61,446 nt of DNA from Acidithiobacillus sp. (GCA_027365525.1 DAHXMJ010000013.1:1-61446), one strand, 5' to 3'. Shown: positions 35,712-46,201, counted from the first letter of the stretch. Numbers and translations are program-made. Notes: generated by a model from the sequence alone, not told the origin.

Positions 35712-35727
35712 TGTGGGATTCCTTACA
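35712..35727. promoter_or_regulatory. NifA upstream activator site 1 (nifH)
   Basis: TGTGGGATTCCTTACA, a perfect TGT-N10-ACA. It lies 30 bases from the second site, close to three helical turns, so NifA could bind both on one face. Confidence 0.75.
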
Positions 35728-35741
35728 TCCGTCCTGCAGTT

Positions 35742-35757
35742 TGTAGATTTTCGTACA
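35742..35757. promoter_or_regulatory. NifA upstream activator site 2 (nifH)
   Basis: TGTAGATTTTCGTACA, a perfect TGT-N10-ACA about 80 bases upstream of the nifH -24 element. Confidence 0.8.
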
Positions 35758-35806
35758 GCACGGACAGCCGGACAATTCAGCGAAAAATATAGTTTTGTCC
35801 TTGTAA

Positions 35807-35819
35807 AATCAGTATGTTG
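35807..35819 (+). promoter_or_regulatory. candidate IHF site between activator sites and nifH promoter
   Basis: AATCAGTATGTTG fits the IHF consensus WATCAR-N4-TTR at every position and is placed where a bend would bring NifA to the polymerase. Confidence 0.6.
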
Positions 35820-35836
35820 AAATCATTATCCAGGAT

Positions 35837-35852
35837 TGGCACGGGCCTTGCA
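35837..35852 (+). promoter_or_regulatory. sigma-54 promoter of nifHDK
   Basis: TGGCACGGGCCTTGCA matches the -24/-12 consensus at every conserved base, with 10 bases between GG and GC. The predicted start lies about 70 bases before the nifH ATG. Confidence 0.93.
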
Positions 35853-35920
35853 AAAGACGGACCGGAAAGCAGATTCCCCGTCAGGGGGCTTCCCACGACA
35901 GATTTCGAACTTCAAATTGA

Positions 35921-36823
<903 letters not shown>

Positions 36824-36834
36824 GCAGCGAAACC

Positions 36835-36860
36835 TGGGGGTGCAGAAAATTGCGCCCCCA
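36835..36860 (+). other. stem-loop in the nifH-nifD spacer
   Basis: TGGGGGTGCA (36835-36844) pairs with TGCGCCCCCA (36851-36860), one G-U pair, loop of six. Such a hairpin could stop 3' decay and raise nifH mRNA above nifDK, matching the need for excess Fe protein. Confidence 0.6.
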
Positions 36861-36889
36861 TTTACCCGGACAACAATGGAGAGCTTGAA

Positions 36890-38362
36890 ATGAGCATCAC
36901 TGCTGAAGAAACCCAGGAGCAGATCGTTGCGGCAACAAAGGCACGTAACCGGGCGCTTATCGACGAGGTGCTGAAGGTCTATCCGGAAAAAACGGCCAAG
37001 CGGCGCGCCAAGCACCTCAATGTGTACGAGGAAGGTAAGCCGGACTGCGGCGTCAAATCCAATATCAAGTCCGTACCTGGCGTCATGACCATCCGTGGCT
37101 GTGCATACGCCGGTTCCAAAGGGGTTGTATGGGGACCCATCAAGGACATGATCCACATTTCCCATGGTCCGGTTGGCTGTGGCCAGTATTCCTGGGCCTC
37201 GCGCCGGAACTATTACATTGGTACGACAGGTGTCGATACCTTCGTCACCATGCAGTTTACTTCCGACTTCCAGGAGAAGGATATTGTTTTCGGCGGTGAC
37301 AAGAAGCTCGAAAAAATCATGGATGAAATTGAGGATCTTTTCCCGCTCAATCACGGTATCACCGTGCAATCGGAATGCCCCATCGGCCTGATCGGAGACG
37401 ACATCGAAGCGGTATCCAAAAAGAAGTCCAAGGAATATGGCGGCAAGACCATCGTTCCCGTACGTTGCGAAGGCTTCCGAGGGGTATCCCAATCGCTCGG
37501 TCACCACATCGCCAACGACAGCATCCGTGATTTTGTGTTTGAAAAGGCGGGTGCGAAGCCGCGCGAATTCACCAGCACTCCCTATGACGTTGCCATTATC
37601 GGTGACTACAACATTGGTGGTGACGCCTGGAGTTCGCGGATTCTGCTGGAAGAGATGGGACTCCGTGTCATCGCGCAGTGGTCTGGCGACGGCTCCCTGG
37701 CAGAACTGGAAAACACCCCAAAAGCCAAGCTGAACGTGCTCCACTGCTACCGCTCGATGAACTACATCTCGCGGTATATGGAAGAGAAGCATGGAGTTCC
37801 ATGGGTGGAATACAACTTCTTTGGGCCCTCCAAGATCGCGGAGTCCCTGCGCACAATTGCTTCCTATTTTGATGACCAGATCAAGGAAGGGGCTGAGCGG
37901 GTCATCGAGAAATACAGCCGCCTCACCCAGCAGGTCATCGACAGGTACCGCCCACGCCTGGAAGGGCGCACGGTCATGCTCTACGTTGGGGGGCTGCGTC
38001 CCCGCCACGTCATCGGAGCCTATGAGGATCTCGGCATGAATATCGTCGGAACCGGCTATGAATTTGGCCATAACGACGACTACCAGCGCACCACGCACTA
38101 TGTGAAGGATGGTACGCTGATTTATGACGACGTGACCGGATACGAGTTTGAAAAGATGGTGGAAACCATCCAGCCCGATCTCGTTGGTTCAGGCATCAAG
38201 GAAAAGTACGTTTTCCAGAAAATGGGCGTGCCTTTCCGCCAGATGCACTCCTGGGACTGCTCCGGTCCCTATCATGGGTACGACGGCTTCGCCATTTTCG
38301 CCCGCGACATGGACATGGCCATCAACAACCCGGTCTGGAGTCTGACCAAGTCACCCTGGTGA
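36890..38362 (+). CDS. nifD: NifD, nitrogenase MoFe protein alpha chain
   Basis: Carries FeMo-co and half of the P-cluster. 490 residues. FeMo-co ligands are Cys in [10 protein letters not shown] and His in [16 protein letters not shown]-cluster cysteines lie in [19 protein letters not shown] and SECPIGLIG; the active-site His is in [13 protein letters not shown] precedes ATG 36890. Sequence type is Mo-dependent; no VnfD or AnfD features such as a neighbouring delta subunit gene exist. Confidence 0.99.
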   Translation: MSITAEETQEQIVAATKARNRALIDEVLKVYPEKTAKRRAKHLNVYEEGKPDCGVKSNIKSVPGVMTIRGCAYAGSKGVVWGPIKDMIHISHGPVGCGQYSWASRRNYYIGTTGVDTFVTMQFTSDFQEKDIVFGGDKKLEKIMDEIEDLFPLNHGITVQSECPIGLIGDDIEAVSKKKSKEYGGKTIVPVRCEGFRGVSQSLGHHIANDSIRDFVFEKAGAKPREFTSTPYDVAIIGDYNIGGDAWSSRILLEEMGLRVIAQWSGDGSLAELENTPKAKLNVLHCYRSMNYISRYMEEKHGVPWVEYNFFGPSKIAESLRTIASYFDDQIKEGAERVIEKYSRLTQQVIDRYRPRLEGRTVMLYVGGLRPRHVIGAYEDLGMNIVGTGYEFGHNDDYQRTTHYVKDGTLIYDDVTGYEFEKMVETIQPDLVGSGIKEKYVFQKMGVPFRQMHSWDCSGPYHGYDGFAIFARDMDMAINNPVWSLTKSPW

Positions 38363-38372
38363 CAAATTGCCG

Positions 38373-38393
38373 GGCGGCAGTCCTGCTGCCGCC
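38373..38393 (+). other. stem-loop in the nifD-nifK spacer
   Basis: GGCGGCAG (38373-38380) pairs perfectly with CTGCCGCC (38386-38393) around a five-base loop, then a second GC-rich block follows. A probable processing or stability element, like the hairpin after nifH. Confidence 0.55.
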
Positions 38394-38444
38394 TCCCGGG
38401 TTCCGGCCAAGCACAGAACCCCGACTGATATGAGGACACCTACA

Positions 38445-40004
38445 ATGACCCAGAACGCTGACAATGTACTTGACCACTTCAATCTGTTCCGGGAGCCGGA
38501 ATATCAGGAGATGCTCAAGAACAAGAAGGAGCAGTTTGAATACCCGGAACCACAGGAAAAGCTTGTTCAGGTTCGCGAATGGACAAAAACATGGGAATAT
38601 CGCGAAAAAAATTTCCAGCGTGAAGCCCTGACGGTAAATCCGGCCAAGGCCTGCCAGCCTCTTGGAGCCGTGTTTGCCGCCCTCGGATTTGAAAGCACCA
38701 TGCCATTCGTTCATGGCTCGCAGGGCTGCGTTGCCTATTATCGCAGTCACCTGAGCCGCCACTTCAAGGAGCCGACCTCCTGCGTCTCTTCCTCCATGAC
38801 AGAAGACGCAGCCGTGTTCGGCGGCCTCAACAACATGATTGACGGTCTGGCGAACACGTACAACATGTACAAGCCCAAGATGATTGCCGTTTCAACGACC
38901 TGCATGGCCGAAGTGATTGGCGATGATCTCAATGCCTTCATCAAGACTTCCAAGGACAAGGGCAGTGTCCCGGGCGAATATGATGTTCCATTTGCCCACA
39001 CCCCTGCATTCGTCGGCAGCCATATCACCGGTTACGACAATGCCCTCAAGGGCGTACTTTCCCATTTCTGGGATGGCAAAGCCGGTACTGTACCTGCGCT
39101 GGTGCGCGAACCGAATGAAAAAATCAATTTCATTGGTGGGTTTGATGGCTATACGGTAGGCAATACCCGGGAAATCAAGCGCATCTTTGATCTCATGGGT
39201 GTCGATTACACCATTCTCGCCGATACCAGTGAAATCTTTGATACGCCCACCGATGGCTATTTCCGGATGTACGACGGTGGAACCACGCTTGAGGATACGG
39301 CCGCTGCACTCAATGCCAGGGCAACCTTCTCCATGCAGGCATTCTGCACGGAAAAAACCCTCCCCCTCATTGCCGAGCATGGTCAGGAAGTTGTGGCATT
39401 GAATTGCCCCATGGGTGTCAAGGCGACGGACCATTTCCTCATGGAGGTATCCCGTGTTACTGGCAAGCCCATCCCGGAAGAACTCCGCAAGGAGCGCGGC
39501 CGCCTGGTGGATGCCATAGCCGATTCCACCGCGCATATTCACGGCAAGAAATTTGCCCTTTATGGCGATCCGGACCAGTGCCTTGGTCTGGCCGCGTTCC
39601 TGATGGAACTTGGTGCCGAGCCGACCCATGTGCTGGCAACCAACGGCGGGAAGGAGTGGGAGGCAAAAGTCCGGGCCCTCTTTGACAGTTCACCCTTTGG
39701 CAAGGGCTGCAATGTCTACGCCGGCAAGGATCTCTGGCATATGCGCAGCCTGCTGTTTACAGAACCGGTGGATTTCCTCTTCGGGAATACCTACGGGAAG
39801 TATCTGGAGCGCGACACTGGTACTCCGCTGATCCGGTTTGGATTTCCCATTTTTGACCGTCACCACCATCACCGCTACCCCATCTGGGGATACCAGGGTG
39901 GAATGAACATGCTGGTACGCATTCTCGACAAGATTTTTGACGAGATCGACAACAACACCAACGTACCATCCCAGAGCGATTACAGTTTCGACATTATTCG
40001 CTGA
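38445..40004 (+). CDS. nifK: NifK, nitrogenase MoFe protein beta chain
   Basis: Second half of the MoFe heterotetramer, supplying P-cluster ligands in [24 protein letters not shown] and [12 protein letters not shown]. 519 residues from ATG 38445, which has GAGG 9 bases upstream; an earlier in-frame ATG gives a non-conserved leader. The C-terminal half shows [23 protein letters not shown]. Ends 72 bases before a small ORF, with a strong hairpin between. Confidence 0.99.
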   Translation: MTQNADNVLDHFNLFREPEYQEMLKNKKEQFEYPEPQEKLVQVREWTKTWEYREKNFQREALTVNPAKACQPLGAVFAALGFESTMPFVHGSQGCVAYYRSHLSRHFKEPTSCVSSSMTEDAAVFGGLNNMIDGLANTYNMYKPKMIAVSTTCMAEVIGDDLNAFIKTSKDKGSVPGEYDVPFAHTPAFVGSHITGYDNALKGVLSHFWDGKAGTVPALVREPNEKINFIGGFDGYTVGNTREIKRIFDLMGVDYTILADTSEIFDTPTDGYFRMYDGGTTLEDTAAALNARATFSMQAFCTEKTLPLIAEHGQEVVALNCPMGVKATDHFLMEVSRVTGKPIPEELRKERGRLVDAIADSTAHIHGKKFALYGDPDQCLGLAAFLMELGAEPTHVLATNGGKEWEAKVRALFDSSPFGKGCNVYAGKDLWHMRSLLFTEPVDFLFGNTYGKYLERDTGTPLIRFGFPIFDRHHHHRYPIWGYQGGMNMLVRILDKIFDEIDNNTNVPSQSDYSFDIIR

Positions 40005-40016
40005 CCGGGATGCAAC

Positions 40017-40058
40017 GGGGAAGCCACCACGTCCGGGAATTTGTCCCGGGGCTTCCCC
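40017..40058 (+). other. composite hairpin after nifK
   Basis: Outer arms GGGGAAGCC (40017-40025) and GGCTTCCCC (40050-40058) pair perfectly, and inside them CCGGGA pairs with TCCCGG. No U-run follows, so partial termination or mRNA protection is likely, lowering expression of nifEN relative to nifHDK. Confidence 0.6.
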
Positions 40059-40076
40059 CACAGCAGGAGAAAGCAC

Positions 40077-40313
40077 ATGGGCCATATTTCACCTGTTTCA
40101 CCCCGTACTGGCAGGGACTGGGCCGGCCAGTGGCCGGATCCGGTACCCCATGCCCTTCTGCGCAGTGCGGATCTGCCGGAGATTTCCTGCCGCCACCGGC
40201 TGTCTGTTCTTGTGAGTGCCTTTACGCGAAAGACCCTGACAGGTATGGACAGGCTCCTGCTTGCCAGTCAGTGCCTGGCGCGAAGCAGTGACCGTTTCTT
40301 CATCGCACTCTGA
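40077..40313 (+). CDS. small ORF of unknown function between nifK and nifE
   Basis: 78 codons with AGGAG 8 bases before ATG 40077 and a stop 21 bases before nifE. The product is basic, with SCRHRLSVLVSAFTRKTLTGMDRLLLASQCLARS as its most structured part and two Cys. nifT or nifY occupy this place in other diazotrophs; this sequence resembles neither. It may be a lineage-specific nif protein or a decayed remnant. Confidence 0.5.
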   Translation: MGHISPVSPRTGRDWAGQWPDPVPHALLRSADLPEISCRHRLSVLVSAFTRKTLTGMDRLLLASQCLARSSDRFFIAL

Positions 40314-40334
40314 TATGTTCTCTGGAGGTGCCAG

Positions 40335-41723
40335 ATGTTGTCGAACAAGGTTCAGGATGTTTTTAACGAACCTGGTTGCAGTAAAAACCAGGGGAAATCC
40401 GAGAAAGAACGCAAGAAAGGATGCACAAAGGCGCTGCAGCCAGGCGGTGCGGCGGGTGGCTGTGCCTTTGACGGGGCCAAGATTGCCCTGCAGCCGATTA
40501 CGGATGTCGCACATCTGGTGCATGGTCCCATCGCCTGCGAAGGGAATTCCTGGGACAACCGAGGCTCCAGATCTTCCGGTTCGCAGCTCTGGCGCACCGG
40601 CTTTACCACCGACATCAATGAGCTTGACGTTGTCTACGGTGGCGAAAAGCACCTTTTCAAATCCATCAAGGAAGTCCTCGACAAATACAGTCCACCAGCG
40701 GTGTTTGTCTATCAGACCTGCGTGCCTGCAATGATTGGCGACGATATCGAGGCTGTCTGCAAGGCTGCCAGCCAGAAATTCGGAACACCGGTCATTCCGG
40801 TCAATTCCCCGGGCTTTGTGGGGCCCAAAAATCTGGGCAACAAACTTGCGGGTGAGGCACTGCTGGATTACGTGATCGGAACCGAGGAACCGGAACATAC
40901 GACGCCCTACGACATCAACATCATTGGGGAGTACAACCTTTCCGGAGAACTCTGGCAGGTCAAGCCTCTTCTTGACCATCTGGGCATACGGGTAACCTGC
41001 TGCATCAGCGGAGACGCCAGATACCACGATGTGGCCCAGTCACACCGTGCCCGTGCGGCCATGATGGTCTGTTCCAAATCCATGATCAACATCGCCAGGA
41101 AAATGGAAGAGCGCTATGAAATTCCGTTTTTCGAAGGCTCCTTTTACGGAATCTCCGATACCAGTGAATCCCTCCGCCAGATTTCCGCCCTGCTGGTCCA
41201 GCGCGGCGCGCCTGAGGAACTGCTGGAGCGCACCGAGGCACTCATCGCATGTGAGGAAGCCCGTGTGTGGGAACGCATCAACGAGTATACCCCCAGACTT
41301 CGTGGCAAAAGGGTTCTCCTGTTTACAGGCGGCGTAAAATCCTGGTCCGTGGTTTCCGCCCTGCAGGAAGCCGGAATGGTCGTGGTCGGTACCAGTGTCA
41401 AGAAGTCCACGAAGGAGGACAAGGAACGGATCAAGGAAATCATGGGCGAGGATGCGCACATGATTGACGACATGACTCCCCGGGAAATGTTTGCCATGTT
41501 TCGGGACGCGAAGGCCGACATCCTTCTCTCCGGGGGACGTTCCCAGTTCACGGCACTGAAAAACAAGATGCCGTGGGTGGACATCAACCAGGAGCGGCAC
41601 CAGGCGTACAACGGCTATGAAGGAATGGTCAATCTCGTCAAACAGATCGATCTGGCCATCCACAATCCCATGTGGCCAATTCTGCGGAAGCCGGCCCCAT
41701 GGGAGATGCGGGAGGTTGGGTGA
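40335..41723 (+). CDS. nifE: NifE, FeMo-co scaffold subunit
   Basis: NifEN is the scaffold on which NifB-co matures into FeMo-co. NifE is the NifD homologue: 462 residues, cluster cysteines in GGCAFDGAKIALQP, HGPIACEGNSWD and YQTCVPAMIGDD, and the C-terminal NQERHQAYNGYEGM. The usual short Cys-containing start EPGCSKNQGKS is present. GGAGG precedes ATG 40335. Its stop overlaps the nifN start (TGATG). Confidence 0.98.
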   Translation: MLSNKVQDVFNEPGCSKNQGKSEKERKKGCTKALQPGGAAGGCAFDGAKIALQPITDVAHLVHGPIACEGNSWDNRGSRSSGSQLWRTGFTTDINELDVVYGGEKHLFKSIKEVLDKYSPPAVFVYQTCVPAMIGDDIEAVCKAASQKFGTPVIPVNSPGFVGPKNLGNKLAGEALLDYVIGTEEPEHTTPYDINIIGEYNLSGELWQVKPLLDHLGIRVTCCISGDARYHDVAQSHRARAAMMVCSKSMINIARKMEERYEIPFFEGSFYGISDTSESLRQISALLVQRGAPEELLERTEALIACEEARVWERINEYTPRLRGKRVLLFTGGVKSWSVVSALQEAGMVVVGTSVKKSTKEDKERIKEIMGEDAHMIDDMTPREMFAMFRDAKADILLSGGRSQFTALKNKMPWVDINQERHQAYNGYEGMVNLVKQIDLAIHNPMWPILRKPAPWEMREVG

Positions 41724-43087
41724 TGAGCGAGGTCATTCGCAACCATAAGTCGTGCACGGTCAACCCGCTGAAAATGAGCCAGCCCATTGGTGGTGCCCTT
41801 GCTTTCCTGGGCATCGCCAACTGTATGCCCATGCTGCACGGTTCACAGGGATGTACTTCATTTGGTCTGGTACTGTTCCAGCGCCATTTCAACGAAGGGA
41901 TTCCCATGCAGACGACAGCCATGAGTGAGGTGGCCACGGTCATGGGCGGCCTCGACAATATTGGCAGCGCCATTCTCAATATCCAGAACCGCACAAAACC
42001 GTCCATCATTGGCATCTGTTCCACGGGCGTCACCGAAACCAAGGGTGATGATGTGGATGGCTACATAAAGAACTTCCGTGCGCTGCATCCGGAGCTCGAC
42101 AGTCTGTCGCTGGTGTATGTTTCCACCCCGGATTTCAAGGGCGCCTTTCAGGATGGCTGGGCCAAGGCCACCGAAAACATGATCCAGGCCCTGGTGCACG
42201 AAAAAACCTGGGAACAGGCAGGAAAAATCAATGTCCTTGCCGGGTCCCACCTGACCAGCGCCGACATTGACGAACTTCGGGACCTTTGTGAGGCGTTCCA
42301 GCTCGAGGTCACGGTGCTCCCCGACATCTCCGGATCTCTGGATGGGCACATTCCGCAGGATTTCACCCCGAACACCCTGGGCGGAACGCCACTGGAATCC
42401 ATAGCCGAAATGGGAAATGCGGAACTGACCATAGTCCTTGGGGAACAGATGCGTCCAGCTGCGGAAGCGCTCCTGCAGAAAACGGGCCAGCCTTACGTAC
42501 TTTTTGACCGGATTCTGGGTCTTGAGGCCACAGACCAGCTGCTGGACTGCCTCAGCCAGCTCAGCGGACACCCTGTCCCGGCAAAGTACCGGCGCCAGCG
42601 CAGCCAACTGGTTGATGCCATGCTGGATGCGCATTTCTTCTTCGGTGGCAAGCAGATTTCCATTGGCGCAGAGCCTGATCTGCTCTGGGATCTGGGCAAC
42701 TGGATGCACGAGATGGGGGCCGTCCTGAAAACAGCGGTTACCACCACCGAATCCCCACTGCTCGTGCAGATGCCCTGTGACACAGTCCTGATCGGCGATC
42801 TTGAAGACCTGGAATCGCGCAGTACCGGCTGCGACCTGATTCTCACCCATTCCCACGGCCGCCAGGCGGCGGAGCGGCTTGGCATACCACTGTACCGCAT
42901 TGGCATTCCGATTTTTGACCGTCTGGGTGCTGCACACCGCCCCATCCTGGGGTACCGGGGAGCACGCGATCTGACCTTTGCCGTGGGTAACCTGCTCCTC
43001 AGTACCGAGTCCGAGAACCTGCCCGATACCTGGCCATTGCCCATGGAGAGTACAGATGCACGTGCGCCGGTTGCGCTTACTGAGTAG
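41723..43087 (+). CDS. nifN: NifN, FeMo-co scaffold subunit
   Basis: NifK-like partner of NifE. 454 residues from ATG 41723, chosen because GGAGG lies 8 bases upstream and it overlaps the nifE stop. Family blocks: KSCTVNPLKMSQPIGGALAFLG, MLHGSQGCTSFG, ICSTGVTETKGDD and RIGIPIFDRLGAAH. Confidence 0.98.
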   Translation: MSEVIRNHKSCTVNPLKMSQPIGGALAFLGIANCMPMLHGSQGCTSFGLVLFQRHFNEGIPMQTTAMSEVATVMGGLDNIGSAILNIQNRTKPSIIGICSTGVTETKGDDVDGYIKNFRALHPELDSLSLVYVSTPDFKGAFQDGWAKATENMIQALVHEKTWEQAGKINVLAGSHLTSADIDELRDLCEAFQLEVTVLPDISGSLDGHIPQDFTPNTLGGTPLESIAEMGNAELTIVLGEQMRPAAEALLQKTGQPYVLFDRILGLEATDQLLDCLSQLSGHPVPAKYRRQRSQLVDAMLDAHFFFGGKQISIGAEPDLLWDLGNWMHEMGAVLKTAVTTTESPLLVQMPCDTVLIGDLEDLESRSTGCDLILTHSHGRQAAERLGIPLYRIGIPIFDRLGAAHRPILGYRGARDLTFAVGNLLLSTESENLPDTWPLPMESTDARAPVALTE

Positions 43088-43106
43088 TTCCTATACAGGA
43101 GGCGGT

Positions 43107-43520
43107 ATGAAAGTCGCTTTTTCGACACAGGATTTGCAGCGGGTGGATGCCCATTTTGGATGGGCAAAAAATATTGCCATCTACGAGGTTGGTCCCCAGG
43201 GCTACCAGTTCCTGGAAGCGGTGCAGTTTGATGGCGAACTCGCAGAGGATGGAAACGAGGACAAGCTTGCCCCCAAGCTTGAGGCAATCAAGGACTGCGC
43301 CATCCTGTACGTTGCAGCCATAGGGGGTTCAGGGGCGGCGCGTGTGGTTGCACTCAAGATTCACCCAATCAAGGTCAATGAGCCGGAACCCATCACCGGC
43401 CTCCTTGAGAAGCTGCAGGCCGTGCTGCAGGGGACCCCACCCCCGTGGCTGCGAAAAGTCATGCACAAGGGAGAAGCACGGGAATTTCAAATGGACGTAG
43501 AGGAGTTCAGTCATGCCTGA
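43107..43520 (+). CDS. nifX: NifX, FeMo-co precursor carrier
   Basis: 137 residues. Binds NifB-co and related precursors and passes them to NifEN. Typical blocks are [40 protein letters not shown] and the C-terminal [14 protein letters not shown] precedes ATG 43107. It overlaps the next gene by 8 bases. Confidence 0.95.
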   Translation: MKVAFSTQDLQRVDAHFGWAKNIAIYEVGPQGYQFLEAVQFDGELAEDGNEDKLAPKLEAIKDCAILYVAAIGGSGAARVVALKIHPIKVNEPEPITGLLEKLQAVLQGTPPPWLRKVMHKGEAREFQMDVEEFSHA

Positions 43521-43983
43521 AGCCAATATTGCTGAAGTTGCGGTCCAGCCAGAGACGTCCCTGTTTGTGCAGGAGCTGGTAAAACAGTGGCGCGCCCAGG
43601 ACAGCTATGGTGCCTGGGAGAAAAAATCCGATCTGGATCTTCTCGCGCCCTACATTCTGGACAAGGAAAAGCGCCGGGCCATCCCCATTATTGGTGATCC
43701 GGATCCCGAGGTGCTGTGGCGGGTAGAGCTGTTCTATAACGCCGTAGGACTGGCGATCGAACGGGCATCCGGCGTCATGGTATCGCCCATGATGAAGATG
43801 AGCCATGAGGGTTTCGGCCGAATGGTGCTCATAGCCGGCCGGCTGATCGTAGTCAACAGGCAGTTGCGTGATGTCCACCGGTTTGGATTTCCTTCCATGG
43901 AAAAACTCGCTGAGGAAGGCGAAAAACTGGTGTCTGGTGGCCTCGAAATGATTGAAAAATATCCGGAGGTGGCCCGTTACTGA
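43513..43983 (+). CDS. NifX-associated protein (DUF269)
   Basis: 156 residues of the DUF269 family that regularly follows nifX. Recognisable parts are [63 protein letters not shown] and [13 protein letters not shown]. The function is not established; a part in FeMo-co traffic is assumed from linkage. The start lies inside the nifX end. Confidence 0.94.
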   Translation: MPEANIAEVAVQPETSLFVQELVKQWRAQDSYGAWEKKSDLDLLAPYILDKEKRRAIPIIGDPDPEVLWRVELFYNAVGLAIERASGVMVSPMMKMSHEGFGRMVLIAGRLIVVNRQLRDVHRFGFPSMEKLAEEGEKLVSGGLEMIEKYPEVARY

Positions 43984-44035
43984 ACCACCAGGGGTCCAGC
44001 CGGGACGGGTGGTTTTCAGAACAAGGAGTCTCAAG

Positions 44036-44293
44036 ATGAACACGCTGACAGACCTTACAGCCGACATTGAAGTGGATGCCCTGCACTGGGAGGAAATGAT
44101 GGAAGAAAAGGAAAGGCTCAAGGCAGAGATCAAGCATCTCAATGCCAGGGCGACCAAACTGAAAATGGACCTGCACGACCTCTCGGAGGATCTCCCCCTG
44201 GGCTGGGAAAAAATTCCCGATGTGGCCCAGAAGGCTTTTACCGCCTATGAGGACCTGACCGCTGCAAGAGCGCGCCTTGCGTCCATACCGTGA
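44036..44293 (+). CDS. CCE_0567-type (DUF683) small helical metalloprotein
   Basis: 85 residues forming a helical hairpin, with [31 protein letters not shown] and [20 protein letters not shown]. This family sits between the DUF269 gene and the nif ferredoxin in many diazotrophs, and a cyanobacterial member binds metal. AAGGAG precedes ATG 44036. Confidence 0.88.
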   Translation: MNTLTDLTADIEVDALHWEEMMEEKERLKAEIKHLNARATKLKMDLHDLSEDLPLGWEKIPDVAQKAFTAYEDLTAARARLASIP

Positions 44294-44304
44294 GGGTGGC
44301 AGAC

Positions 44305-44613
44305 ATGTCTGAGCTCAATGGGATCACCAAGGGGGGTCTGCTATGGACCCCGCATTTTGTCGATAAAATCAACACGGAAAAGTGCATTGGCTGCGGCCGC
44401 TGTTTCCGGGCCTGCGGTCGCGATGTTCTCAGCCTTGTGGGCATCACGGAAGAAGGGGATATCGTTACGGCGGATGATGACGAGGCCGAACGCAAGTTCA
44501 TGACCATTGCGCATCCGGAAAAGTGCATTGGCTGCGAGGCCTGTTCGCGGGTCTGCCCGAAGGACTGCTACACGCATGCGGCGATGCCCATGGAAACCGC
44601 CGCAGCCTCCTGA
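44305..44613 (+). CDS. fdxB: ferredoxin III, nif-specific 2[4Fe-4S]
   Basis: 102 residues. Cys27, 30, 33, 37 and Cys74, 77, 80, 84 bind two 4Fe-4S clusters, separated by an acidic insert (ADDDEAERK) that marks the nif-specific ferredoxin III group. The start was taken at ATG 44305 after GAGGGTGG; a GTG at 44290 overlaps the previous stop and is less likely. Confidence 0.93.
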   Translation: MSELNGITKGGLLWTPHFVDKINTEKCIGCGRCFRACGRDVLSLVGITEEGDIVTADDDEAERKFMTIAHPEKCIGCEACSRVCPKDCYTHAAMPMETAAAS

Positions 44614-44632
44614 CCCTCCTGGAGCAAAGCCC

Positions 44633-45292
44633 ATGAACCGCGCCATATACCGCTATCTGGTTTCTGCTGGAAATCCTGCCGCACCGGTAGATGACGTGCA
44701 TTTTTTTGCGGCCTGCATCAGCCATAGGGCCGGTTTGCGCACCGGGAGCCTGTGCGCATCCCTTGGGCTCACTCCGGACAGCCTGAATTCCCTGCTGTAC
44801 CGCTTTTTTCCCGTTTTTGCGGCGGGCATGAACGGTAGTGAATGCAACAAAAGCAGGCTGCATGGCCTGGCAGGGCAGGATTTTATCTGCGAGTGCAGGG
44901 GTGGCCTGCAGGAACAGGAAAACCCCCGCCTGGAAGAGTGGCAGGACCTGAACAGCCTGCTTCTGTTGCACAGGACGGATCCTGCAGACGAAACCTCAAT
45001 CCTGATGTCCGCGATCATCGCGAATGCCTGTCTGGATGAAGGACATCTCTGGCAGGATCTGGGCCTGGCCGACCGCGAGGACCTGAATTCCGCGCTCCAA
45101 CGCCATTTCTCCCAGCTGCACCTGAAGAACAGCGCGGACATGAAATGGAAAAAATTTTTCTACAGGCAGCTGTGTGACCAGGCGGAAATACGGCTCTGCC
45201 AGGCCCCAAGCTGCAACCTCTGTAACGAATATGCCAACTGTTTTGGGCCCGACGGGGGAGAATCCTGGGACCGGCTGGCAGCATTGCGGTAA
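44633..45292 (+). CDS. nifQ: NifQ, molybdenum donor for FeMo-co
   Basis: 219 residues. NifQ carries a Mo-Fe-S cluster and supplies molybdenum to NifEN/NifH. The C-terminal ligand set C-x4-C-x2-C-x5-C is present as CQAPSCNLCNEYANC, and MKWKKFFYRQLC upstream is typical. GGAG precedes ATG 44633. With no mod genes in the window, molybdate uptake must be encoded elsewhere. Confidence 0.95.
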   Translation: MNRAIYRYLVSAGNPAAPVDDVHFFAACISHRAGLRTGSLCASLGLTPDSLNSLLYRFFPVFAAGMNGSECNKSRLHGLAGQDFICECRGGLQEQENPRLEEWQDLNSLLLLHRTDPADETSILMSAIIANACLDEGHLWQDLGLADREDLNSALQRHFSQLHLKNSADMKWKKFFYRQLCDQAEIRLCQAPSCNLCNEYANCFGPDGGESWDRLAALR

Positions 45293-45354
45293 ACCCCGTC
45301 GATACCCACCGCACCCTACTCACCACACCACCATCATCCATAAGGGAGAAAATC

Positions 45355-45948
45355 ATGTCGGAATCCTTTGAAAACAGCGCCTTTGCCCGACTGGATGGGC
45401 AGAAACGGCTGCTCAATCCGGTATTCAGGGGGAAAACCGGGGCATCCGGACGTTTTGGATTTCGCGGGGAGATTGCCATCAAGTTCGCCCAGAATGTGGC
45501 GGACGAAGCGCGCCCACCCGAGCTGATGGCACAGCAGGTAATCACGACAGCCGAAAAGGATTCGCAGAAAATAGATTTTTTCTCGTGCTATCTCCTGTCT
45601 TTCGGCTATGTTGACGAGCTGGTCGATGCCATTGGGGAAAGCCTCTCGCCCACAGGAAAACATTTTCTGTTCTGCAACAACATTGACCTGAGCCGGCGCT
45701 ACCAGATGGAATATCAGGGTCTCCCCTTCTACATCCTGCCCTTGGACGAATCCACGGTATACAACGAGCTGCTGGACCTGTTCCTGATTGAACGCAATGA
45801 CCTGAAAAAACTGGACACGGGCAGCAAGATTGACCGTATTGCCAGTGCTGCTGCGTCATTTTCCGCAAATTTCCCGCAGATCAGCCATGCAGACTGTCTT
45901 GCCGGCATGGGTCCAGTACGGGATCCAGGAGAAAACCGTCCGGTATAG
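45355..45948 (+). CDS. unknown protein at the end of the nifENX operon
   Basis: 197 residues, no recognised family, signal peptide or membrane helix. Blocks that look structured are FRGKTGASGRFGFRGEIAIKFAQNVADEA, DFFSCYLLSFGYVDELVDAIGE and GLPFYILPLDESTVYNELLDLFLIERND. GGGAG precedes ATG 45355, and a strong terminator follows 26 bases after its stop, so it is the last gene of the nifH or nifE transcript. Position argues for a nif role; its nature is open. Confidence 0.75.
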   Translation: MSESFENSAFARLDGQKRLLNPVFRGKTGASGRFGFRGEIAIKFAQNVADEARPPELMAQQVITTAEKDSQKIDFFSCYLLSFGYVDELVDAIGESLSPTGKHFLFCNNIDLSRRYQMEYQGLPFYILPLDESTVYNELLDLFLIERNDLKKLDTGSKIDRIASAAASFSANFPQISHADCLAGMGPVRDPGENRPV

Positions 45949-45973
45949 TCTCCAGCAGGGATCCTGCTTTGCC

Positions 45974-46010
45974 AAAGGCCCGGAAAGACAGCATCTTCCG
46001 GGCCTTTCTT
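45974..46010 (+). terminator. rho-independent terminator of the nifHDKENXQ unit
   Basis: AAAGGCCCGGAA (45974-45985) pairs perfectly with TTCCGGGCCTTT (45996-46007) over a 10-base loop and runs into TTTCTT. It separates this unit from the iscA-nifU promoter. Confidence 0.85.
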
Positions 46011-46049
46011 ACAAAATGTGCTGTTTCCTGCAAGTTTTTCTGCGGATTA

Positions 46050-46065
46050 TGTCCTGAAACCGACA
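46050..46065. promoter_or_regulatory. NifA upstream activator site for iscA-nifU
   Basis: TGTCCTGAAACCGACA, a perfect TGT-N10-ACA about 72 bases upstream of the -24 element. Confidence 0.75.
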
Positions 46066-46136
46066 AAATCCGGACGGTTCCCCCACAGTTTCAAAAAACC
46101 CATTAACAAACAGATAAATGCGACTCCAATACGAGC

Positions 46137-46152
46137 TGGCCTGTGTTTTGCA
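46137..46152 (+). promoter_or_regulatory. sigma-54 promoter of iscA-nifU-nifS-nifV
   Basis: TGGCCTGTGTTTTGCA has GG and GC 10 bases apart and TTGCA at -12. It lies 50 bases before the iscA start. Confidence 0.8.
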
Positions 46153-46201
46153 TTTCACATAATGAAAGGCAACAACCAGGACAATTTTAAAGGAGTACAC
46201 C

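Noticed and set aside
40108-40125. A separate sigma-54 promoter for nifE
   Set aside because: TGGCAGGGACTGGGCC has GG and GC at the right distance but lacks the TT before GC, and it lies inside the small ORF.
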